Assembly: GCA_007132975.1 (NCBI GenBank)
Contig: SLNO01000003.1
Location: forward strand, 1-39,516
DNA length: 39,516 nucleotides
Source of the DNA: Balneolales bacterium
Lineage (GTDB): Bacteria > Bacteroidota > Rhodothermia > Balneolales > Natronogracilivirgulaceae
Reading direction: 5' to 3'
Program-made: the position numbers and the translations under genes
Part shown: positions 34,494-39,516 of the stretch, in pieces
Numbering within the stretch: the stretch's first letter is position 1
How the letters are laid out: each line of letters begins with the position of its first letter
The notes under the pieces: model-generated
Databases searched by the model: none
What the model was told of the DNA's origin: nothing
The model's input: the letters and a program-made list of their open reading frames with translations, nothing else

Positions 34494-35797
34494 GAATCGC
34501 TCTTTTCGTTACGTTGTTCTTTCTTTTTTTCCTGGTAGGCCTCTTTGGACAGCTCGTTGAGGCTGACCTGCTCCAATATACGATCAAACAGCTTGTCCGT
34601 GCGGATATTCTGCCGCAGGTTTTCCAGCTGATCGGCGGACTGGGCGTAGAAGTTCTTTACCATCTCCATGGGGAGGCCGTAGCGGGCGGCTTCGGAGGAG
34701 AGGCGCGCATCCACATCCTCCTCCTTGATCTCAATATCGTCGTATTTCTTGCCCAGTTCATCGACGATGAAGGCCCAGCGGGCTTCGCGACCCGCATCAT
34801 CTTTCACGGATTCACGGTATTCCGCTTCGTTGAAGTCTTCAGGAAGGGGCTGGCCCTGCTGCTGTTGCTTGAGGCGGTCGACGTAGGCATCCTGGAAGCG
34901 GCTGAGCAGCGCATTGGGTACCTGGATGTCCGGATGGGCCTCGATAAGCTGGTCCATGATCTCCTGCTTGAGCATATCGCCCGATACCTGGTCGTAGTAG
35001 TTCTGGATCTGGCTTTTGATGCGGCTTCGGTAATCTTCCACCGTGGTGACTTCACCGCGGGTCGCTTCTTTCACAAACTCCTCGTTGAGTTCGGGCGTTT
35101 CAAGCTTGCGCACATTTTTTACGGTAAGGAGAAACGTCTCGGCGTCATCTTTTTCGCCGAGGGTGACCTTGACCTCGTCGCCGGCTTTCGAGCCCTTGAG
35201 CGCCTTCAGGAAATCCGCGGTCTCATCGTCCGACAGGTCCAGCTCCTTGTCGGTGTCCTGGTCTTCGGTGCGGGGTTTGCCATCGTCGCCAAGCGGGACC
35301 GCATCCACCGTTACCCTGCTATTTTCATCGATTTTGTCCTCGGTCTCTTTCCAGGTGCCGCCGCGCTCTAGGGAGTGCTTGATCTCATCCTCGACCTCCT
35401 GGTCGGTAACATCGTGGACCATCTTGTCGACCTTGAAGGAGGCGACGTCCTTGAGCTCGAACTCGGGCTTTACGCCGATCTCGATTTTCACTTCCAGTTC
35501 GCCGTTATCCCATTTGAGGTCCTCGAAACGGGGCTCGCCGACGGGGTTGTACTTTGGCACCACCTCATCGCGGAACACTTCCTGTATATACTTGTTGATC
35601 TCTTCGGATTCGATTTCCTTGCCAAAGCGTTTTTTCACGAGGCCGACGGGCACCTGTCCGGGACGGAAGCCGGGCATGTTGATTTTTTTCCGGTACTCGC
35701 GGAATGCCTTGTCGAACCGGGGGGCCAATTCCTCCTGGCTTGCTGTGATGGTGAGTACCTTGTCTACGCTGCTTTTGTCTTCAACCGCTATGTTCAC
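34490..35797 (-). CDS. tig: trigger factor
   Basis: A 435-residue ribosome-associated chaperone. Residues 1-115 form the ribosome-binding domain with the signature GFRPGQVP after KKINMP. Residues about 155-250 are the FKBP-type domain, here divergent: [15 protein letters not shown] is followed by an acidic segment in place of the usual FDG motif, so isomerase activity may be weak. The rest is the helical substrate-binding cradle. It begins with GTG at 35797 without a clear ribosome binding site. It is the first gene of tig-clpP-clpX and has an unusual hairpin in its leader. Confidence 0.95.
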   Translation of the reverse strand: MNIAVEDKSSVDKVLTITASQEELAPRFDKAFREYRKKINMPGFRPGQVPVGLVKKRFGKEIESEEINKYIQEVFRDEVVPKYNPVGEPRFEDLKWDNGELEVKIEIGVKPEFELKDVASFKVDKMVHDVTDQEVEDEIKHSLERGGTWKETEDKIDENSRVTVDAVPLGDDGKPRTEDQDTDKELDLSDDETADFLKALKGSKAGDEVKVTLGEKDDAETFLLTVKNVRKLETPELNEEFVKEATRGEVTTVEDYRSRIKSQIQNYYDQVSGDMLKQEIMDQLIEAHPDIQVPNALLSRFQDAYVDRLKQQQQGQPLPEDFNEAEYRESVKDDAGREARWAFIVDELGKKYDDIEIKEEDVDARLSSEAARYGLPMEMVKNFYAQSADQLENLRQNIRTDKLFDRILEQVSLNELSKEAYQEKKKEQRNEKSDS

Positions 35798-36190
35798 GTA
35801 ACTGAAATTTAGTGTTTAAAAAAACGCCTGGCTTGTGCCGGGCGGGTGGATGGGATCGCTGTAACAGATCCGCCGATTTGCTTTGAACGGGAGGAGAGAG
35901 AGTCGAACACACCCGTACATAAATCTAAAACAAAGCTTTTTGGTCGTTTAATTAGTTAAACTGGTGATTTCGGGCAGCTTTAGAACCCGGAGATTGTATC
36001 TGTTTATCGAGGACAATCTCTGAATCGTCAAAGACTTTAAAAATACTATTTTTCTACCTTTTTTACAATTTCAGCGGGGCTGCAACATCCGGCTCATGTC
36101 AATACATTGATCGCAGCCAAATAACAACGTAACTATTACTAAAAGAGCTTGGTCAATAAATTTTTTCAGGTAGAAAATCCGTTTGGATCA
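35798..36190. other. 393-base intergenic region upstream of tig
   Basis: It is AT-rich and holds no gene. Visible structures are the terminator-like hairpin near tig, a TAGATTTA -7-like box on the minus strand about 130 bases upstream of tig, a long-loop stem (GAGATTGT 35990-35997 with ACAATCTC 36013-36020), and a weak inverted repeat TTTTCTACCT (36050-36059) with AGGTAGAAAA (36168-36177). A tRNA T-arm-like fragment near 35888-35916 is not a full tRNA. Confidence 0.55.
35818..35843 (-). terminator. terminator-like hairpin in the tig leader
   Basis: On the minus strand GCCCGGC-ACAA-GCCAGGC (stem of seven with one C/A mismatch) is followed by GTTTTTTT. It lies 20 bases upstream of the tig GTG, inside the likely leader. 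An upstream GGCGG (35870-35874) can pair with CCGCC (35841-35845), which overlaps the hairpin's 5' arm. It may be an attenuator, or the terminator of the upstream lipoprotein transcript. Confidence 0.5.
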
Positions 36191-37477
36191 TCATTCAGGA
36201 CAGGTTCCCCAAACAGGTTTGTTCACTTCGGTGAGGGGACTATTGGTTGAAAAATCACGAGGCTCAGATGTAATCCTGGTAACACACCAAAAGTTTATGG
36301 GCTGGTTGAAAGGAGTATTACGAAACATGAAATTCATTCCGGTGACATTACTGACATCCCAGTCTCCAATGGGCTGGTTGAATGGAGAATTATTGAACAT
36401 CTGACTCATATCAGTCACACTACTGACATTCCAGTCTCCAATGGGTTGATTGAACTCGGATCCCCCAAACGTTATACTCATATCAGTTGCACTACTGACA
36501 TCCCAGTCTCCAATGGGTTGGTTGAACTTGGATCCCCCAAACATCGCACTCATATCAGTCACACTACTGACATCCCAATTCCCAATGGATTGATTGAATG
36601 GGGAAAATTGAAACATATATTTCATATCTGTCACATTACTGACATCCCAGTCTCCAATGGGTTGATTGAAAGTAGAATTTCTAAACATCTCTCTCATATC
36701 CGTGACATTACTCACATCCCAATTTCCGATGGGTTGGTAGAATTGGGTCCCATCAAACATAGATCTCATGTCCGTGACATTGCTCACACAGACTTTGGTC
36801 AGGTTAGAACCTTGATTTCTTCTCTGGATGAGTAATTCTCTGTCAACCACCTCAAATTCAACTCCATCTACTGTCCCAATTGTACCAACCGGGACATCAG
36901 GACACATAATTGTAATACCGTTGCCCCCTAAATAAATGGGAGAAGAAAACCTGGCAATTACATCTGTTTCTTTACTTATAGTAATCTGTATCGGAACATC
37001 ATTTCCACTTGCATCACCTCCCCATTCCAGAAAGGTCGAACCTGCGTATGGAACAGGAGTCAATTCGACAACAGTTTCATAGGGGTAGTCAGTAGTTTTT
37101 GGTTGGGACACCACTCTCTCTTCAACTTTTCCTTCACCCTCAATGGTGATGTTTAAGGGGTAATCTCTTCTCTCAAAAACACCCGTTACCGAGTAGTCTC
37201 TACTCATTGTTATTTCAGTGGGGTTCTGCGTGGAGCTCCAATCCCCTTCCCAACGGACGAATCTCCAACCTTCATTTGGATTCCCCGTTAGAGTAATCGT
37301 TTCACCATCGGAATACTTACCACTTTCAGGGGTGATTGTTCCAACCTCTGGTGGTGAGGCAGTGGTTGTAAGGGTGTATTCCGTTTTTCCTCCAAAAATG
37401 GAATCACAACTGAACAGTAAAAATAACCCGATAAAGATTCCTAAGCTTAGTATTAATGATGATGTAACAGGCTTCAT
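36191..37477 (-). CDS. BspA-type repeat surface lipoprotein
   Basis: A 428-residue lipoprotein. The signal peptide ends in a lipobox with Cys24 (LFS-Cys). Two InlB B-repeat-like modules follow (about 33-102 and 107-178: [11 protein letters not shown] and [10 protein letters not shown] are their cores). A linker with Cys192 and Cys230 leads to a run of 24-residue BspA/DUF285 repeats (246-389 plus half units), each [11 protein letters not shown]-x-V-T-D-M-x-x-M-F. The end has Cys398 and Cys427. Such proteins bind matrix or other cells in known species; here the ligand is unknown. It has no type IX C-terminal domain. The gene is AT-richer than its neighbours, which suggests a separate history. 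Confidence 0.88.
   Translation of the reverse strand: MKPVTSSLILSLGIFIGLFLLFSCDSIFGGKTEYTLTTTASPPEVGTITPESGKYSDGETITLTGNPNEGWRFVRWEGDWSSTQNPTEITMSRDYSVTGVFERRDYPLNITIEGEGKVEERVVSQPKTTDYPYETVVELTPVPYAGSTFLEWGGDASGNDVPIQITISKETDVIARFSSPIYLGGNGITIMCPDVPVGTIGTVDGVEFEVVDRELLIQRRNQGSNLTKVCVSNVTDMRSMFDGTQFYQPIGNWDVSNVTDMREMFRNSTFNQPIGDWDVSNVTDMKYMFQFSPFNQSIGNWDVSSVTDMSAMFGGSKFNQPIGDWDVSSATDMSITFGGSEFNQPIGDWNVSSVTDMSQMFNNSPFNQPIGDWDVSNVTGMNFMFRNTPFNQPINFWCVTRITSEPRDFSTNSPLTEVNKPVWGTCPE
36311..36742 (-). repeat. six tandem 72-base repeats in the lipoprotein gene
   Basis: Units of exactly 24 codons start at Phe246, 270, 294, 318, 342 and 366, and a seventh begins at Phe390. The DNA is also conserved, for example repeated CAATGGG-TTG-TTGAA runs on the plus strand. 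Copy number could change by slippage or recombination without a frameshift. Confidence 0.85.
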
Positions 37478-37515
37478 AGGTCCGTACTTTCATTCAATAA
37501 TGATAAATCCAATAT

Positions 37516-37532
37516 AGGGAATGGGATTCCCT
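37516..37532. promoter_or_regulatory. inverted repeat upstream of the lipoprotein gene
   Basis: AGGGAAT-GGG-ATTCCCT: seven-base perfect arms with a three-base spacer, 38 bases before the lipoprotein start. On the minus strand TATATTGG, a possible -7 box, begins right at its edge, so it could be an operator. Confidence 0.4.
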
Positions 37533-37700
37533 TCTTTTGATTCTCTTCTTGACGCAACGAATGAAATGCTCAATCCCCATAGGTCGGTAAATTGATATTC
37601 AAAGGTGTTCTCAATATACCGTTTTGGGAAACATTTGGGAAAATTTTCAATTATCAAAAACGTGAATACAGTAAAAACATGCAGATAATTGAAGATAAAG

Positions 37701-37782
37701 TACGAGAGGGGGGACTCGAACCCCCACGCCTTGCGGCACTAGATCCTAAATCTAGCGTGTCTACCAATTTCACCACTCTCGC
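37701..37782 (-). tRNA. tRNA-Leu (anticodon UAG)
   Basis: An 82-base tRNA read on the minus strand. The anticodon stem CTAGA/TCTAG encloses the loop TTTAGGA, giving UAG, which decodes CUN leucine codons. The D-arm contains AATTGGTAGACAC; the T-arm is GGGGG-TTCGAGT-CCCCC. The variable arm (TGCCGCAAGGCGT) is long, as expected of a class II tRNA. The acceptor stem is GCGAGAG/CTCTCGT, so the terminal pair is G-U rather than G-C. Discriminator A follows; CCA is not encoded. Confidence 0.93.
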
Positions 37783-38027
37783 GGCTGGTCATCCACTGCC
37801 ACTGTGCTTTTTTGCCGCTGCCACCCAGGACTTCTGCGGAAAGCTTTGGTGACGCCTCGCCTGAACGGGGCGCCAGCTTCAATCTGTACTGCGTCGGACC
37901 GCTTTGAACACAGTGAGTGAATGATAATTAGCCTGTCAATATACGCAAATTTACCTGCTTTCTCAACGAACCGGGGCGGCGCTCATTTTTTAGCACGGCA
38001 CGGTTTTCCTATTAAAAGGCGTTTGGT

Positions 38028-38054
38028 TATTTTCCGGAATCCGTTTTTCCGGAA
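38028..38054 (+). promoter_or_regulatory. promoter-like element and twin TTCCGGAA palindromes before cutA
   Basis: TTTGGTTATTTTCCGG resembles the elements before aroC and the aminotransferase gene. TTCCGGAA occurs at 38032-38039 and 38047-38054, exactly 15 bases apart in a direct repeat (TTTTCCGGAAYCCG). The second copy lies 25 bases before the ATG. The rest of the 297-base gap from 37783 contains nothing I can name. Confidence 0.4.
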
Positions 38055-38079
38055 CCCGTCACACAAACCTCTGTTATAT

Positions 38080-38436
38080 ATGCCAAACCCATCGCAAAGC
38101 GGACAGAGCGGCCATTTTTTTGTCTATATAACCACTTCCGGTCGCGATGAGGCGGAAACCATCAGCAATGCGCTCATCAGCGAACGCCTTGCCGCCTGCA
38201 CGAACATCATCGACAACATGTCGGCGCTGTTCTGGTGGGACGGAGGCGTGCAGAGTGAAAAGGAGGTGGTGCTCATTGCCAAGACCCGGGCCGATACTTT
38301 CGAGCGTTTGGCCGGAAGGGTGAAAGAGCTCCACAGTTACGAATGCCCCTGCATCGTCGGTCTTCCCATCGCAGCGGGCAACCCCGATTACCTGGCGTGG
38401 ATCGACGAGGAGGTCCGGCCCGACAAAGACCGCTGA
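38080..38436 (+). CDS. cutA: CutA1-family divalent-cation tolerance protein
   Basis: A 118-residue trimeric protein of the CutA1 family. VYITTSGRDEAETISNALISERLAACTNI is the N-terminal signature, SALFWWDGGVQSEKEVVLIAKTRADTFERL the central beta-strand/helix part, and HSYECPCIVGLPIAAGNPDYLAWI the C-terminal motif. It has been linked to copper and other metal tolerance, but its biochemical role is not settled. The frame extends far upstream to 37921; the ATG at 38080 gives the usual length and N-terminus. Confidence 0.95.
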   Translation: MPNPSQSGQSGHFFVYITTSGRDEAETISNALISERLAACTNIIDNMSALFWWDGGVQSEKEVVLIAKTRADTFERLAGRVKELHSYECPCIVGLPIAAGNPDYLAWIDEEVRPDKDR

Positions 38437-38594
38437 CCGTGATCAAATCCTTATACGCAACCTCAGCCCTTTCCAATCTTCCGGAATCGGTCGAAAGCCC
38501 AATCATGCCCTGACTGATCCGTTCCATACCAACTGATGCAACACCTTTCAACGGGGCCTCAACCCCATCCACCCAATCAGATAATCCAAAAAAC

Positions 38595-39356
38595 GTGGCT
38601 GTAGTTAAAGTAAACAAGAAAAAACACATCTATTGGGCCGAGATCAACCGTCCCGAAGCCAATAACTCCATCGATTTCGAGGTCATGGAGATGCTGGAGC
38701 AGACGCTGGACGACATCGAAAAGAACGGCAGGACGCGGGTGTTCGTGCTCAGCGGTGCAGGCCCCCAGTTTTTTGCCTCTGGCGGCAATATAAAGGCGTT
38801 TTCCACGCTCAAAACGGAGGAGGAAGGACGGCAGATGGCGGAGCGGATGACGGCCATCCTCAAGCGTCTGGAGACCGGGAGTTTCTGGTCGGTGGCCTGT
38901 GTGAACGGGGAGGTGTACGGCGGTGGATGCGAGCTGCTGCTGGCCTTCGACTTTTCCATTGCCAGCAAGACGGCCACGTTTGCCTTCAGTCAGGCATCTT
39001 TTGGGCTGCCGCCTGCGTGGGGTGGATTGACGCGCCTTGTGGAACGTGTCGGACGTTCGCGGGCGCTTGAGTGGCTGGGCAGCAACCAGGTGATCAGTTC
39101 GGAGGATGCGTTGAATTCCGGGCTCATCAACAAGCTCTCGATTACTTCGGAACTGACCCGAAACACCTGGGAGTGGGCGCTTGGGTTGTCCAGGGTGGAG
39201 CCGGACCTTATCCAGGAACTGAAGAGCGGGTCCAAATTTGCTCTTGACCATCCGCGGGAGGCCTCTTTTGAGAGGGAACTGGATCAGTTTGCGCGTTTCT
39301 GGGCCTCGCCCCAGCATCACAAAAAGGTGGCCGATTACCTGAAGCGGAAGCGTTAG
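38595..39356 (+). CDS. enoyl-CoA hydratase/isomerase (crotonase) family protein
   Basis: A 253-residue crotonase-fold protein with a GTG start. The CoA/oxyanion-hole segments are ASGGNIKAF (61-69) and GEVYGGGCEL (105-114). Glu113 corresponds to the first catalytic Glu of enoyl-CoA hydratase. The second catalytic Glu, in canonical P-E-x-x-L-G-x-x-P-G-x-G-G, aligns with Gln133 (FSQASFGLPPAWGG). It is therefore probably not a standard hydratase; an isomerase, decarboxylase or other crotonase reaction is possible. It overlaps the convergent nrnA-like gene by four bases. Confidence 0.88.
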   Translation: MAVVKVNKKKHIYWAEINRPEANNSIDFEVMEMLEQTLDDIEKNGRTRVFVLSGAGPQFFASGGNIKAFSTLKTEEEGRQMAERMTAILKRLETGSFWSVACVNGEVYGGGCELLLAFDFSIASKTATFAFSQASFGLPPAWGGLTRLVERVGRSRALEWLGSNQVISSEDALNSGLINKLSITSELTRNTWEWALGLSRVEPDLIQELKSGSKFALDHPREASFERELDQFARFWASPQHHKKVADYLKRKR

Positions 39357-39516
39357 CGGCAATCCTCAAGGCGTCCGGTGATATCGCGGACCACATCTTC
39401 CACGGCCTTGTCGATGGGTCCGTCGTGCCAGGCGCCGGCGGCGTTGAAGTGCCCGCCCCCGTTGAAGTTGCGCGCAACCAGATTCAGGTCCACCTTCGCC
39501 TTGCCCCGCAGGCTGA
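39353..39516 (-). CDS. nrnA: 3' end of an NrnA-like DHH/DHHA1 phosphoesterase (partial)
   Basis: The 5' part lies beyond the window. The 54 readable codons give SLRGKAKVDLNLVARNF, then GGGHFNAAGA, then a helix ending at TAA. This is the DHHA1 domain end of bifunctional oligoribonuclease/PAP phosphatase NrnA proteins, where GGGH-x-x-AAG binds the substrate. The reading frame continues to the window edge without a stop. The stop overlaps the TAG of the convergent crotonase gene. Confidence 0.8.
   Translation of the reverse strand, partial: SLRGKAKVDLNLVARNFNGGGHFNAAGAWHDGPIDKAVEDVVRDITGRLEDCR

Noticed and set aside
34514-35371. A 285-codon hydrophobic plus-strand frame antisense to tig
   Set aside because: It arises because acidic/basic codons of tig read as Leu/Phe/Val codons on the other strand. 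It has no real membrane protein features.
35888-35916. A tRNA 3'-end-like fragment (GAGAGAGTCGAACAC) considered as an att site paired with tRNA-Leu
   Set aside because: Aligned to the tRNA-Leu end it matches only about 17 of 30 bases, mostly the generic TCGAAC. The T-stem does not pair, and no integrase or tRNA body is present.
35990-36020. Stem GAGATTGT/ACAATCTC considered as the lipoprotein terminator
   Set aside because: The arms pair perfectly, but the loop is 15 bases and no T-run follows on either strand.
36050-36177. Inverted repeat TTTTCTACCT / AGGTAGAAAA considered as ends of a small mobile element
   Set aside because: Ten-base arms in AT-rich DNA over 130 bases are weak. There is no target duplication and no internal gene.
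37592-37852. An 86-codon plus-strand frame reading through the tRNA
   Set aside because: It is the well-known false translation of the antisense of tRNA-Leu (REGGLEPPR and so on). It has no start signal and no function.

Overview
The window looks like a chromosomal stretch of a Gram-negative bacterium of the FCB group, most likely Balneolota/Rhodothermota or a close Bacteroidota relative. The sequence points this way through a PorQ-type type IX secretion protein, the Bacteroidota gene run DUF3822-rsmD-coaD, an mlaE-mlaF-mlaD transporter, a large LptD, Bacteroidota-style -7 boxes (TAnnTTTG-like) and mostly weak Shine-Dalgarno sequences. Several genes start with GTG or TTG. Most of the window is GC-rich and densely coded; the outer-membrane gene at the left end and the lipoprotein/tRNA segment at about 35.8-37.7 kb are visibly AT-richer.

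Layout, left to right. 0.1-0.6 kb: a small outer-membrane barrel gene closed by a terminator. 0.7-9.8 kb: a minus-strand run with a response-regulator/metallo-beta-lactamase fusion, a large DUF349 coiled-coil protein, an SDR oxidoreductase with an MscS channel, a Dps ferritin with its own terminator, an RluA-type pseudouridine synthase overlapping a TPR protein, an unknown 118-residue protein and an M42-like peptidase. A divergent promoter region follows. 10-12.5 kb: a plus-strand operon of a pseudopilin-like protein, DUF3822, rsmD and coaD. 12.8-19.2 kb: an aminotransferase, an FmdB-like protein, YraN, an FtsB/DivIC-like protein, an ROK kinase and LptD. 19.3-26.1 kb (minus): ribE, ribD and a PpiD-type foldase, then mlaD, mlaF and mlaE. 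26.2-31.0 kb (plus): porQ, aroC, a TPR protein, a four-LysM/RlpA protein and an ECF sigma factor. 31.0-35.8 kb (minus): an orphan histidine kinase, then tig-clpP-clpX. 36.2-37.8 kb: a BspA-type repeat lipoprotein and tRNA-Leu(UAG), both on the minus strand. 38.1-39.5 kb: cutA, a crotonase-family gene and the 3' end of an nrnA-like gene.

The unifying theme is envelope biogenesis: LPS export (LptD), phospholipid transport (MlaEFD), periplasmic folding (PpiD), secretion (PorQ), septum and peptidoglycan (FtsB-like, LysM/RlpA), turgor (MscS), and proteostasis (Tig/ClpP/ClpX). I see no phage, CRISPR, transposase, toxin-antitoxin or defence locus, and I do not think an undescribed multi-gene system is visible. 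The items most worth a second look are small: a receiver-MBL fusion, a 15-bp tandem array starting at the mlaD stop codon, a perfect palindrome just upstream of the sigma factor start, a terminator-like hairpin in the tig leader, and two proteins that kept their family fold signature but lost the zinc cysteines (FmdB-like and ROK).
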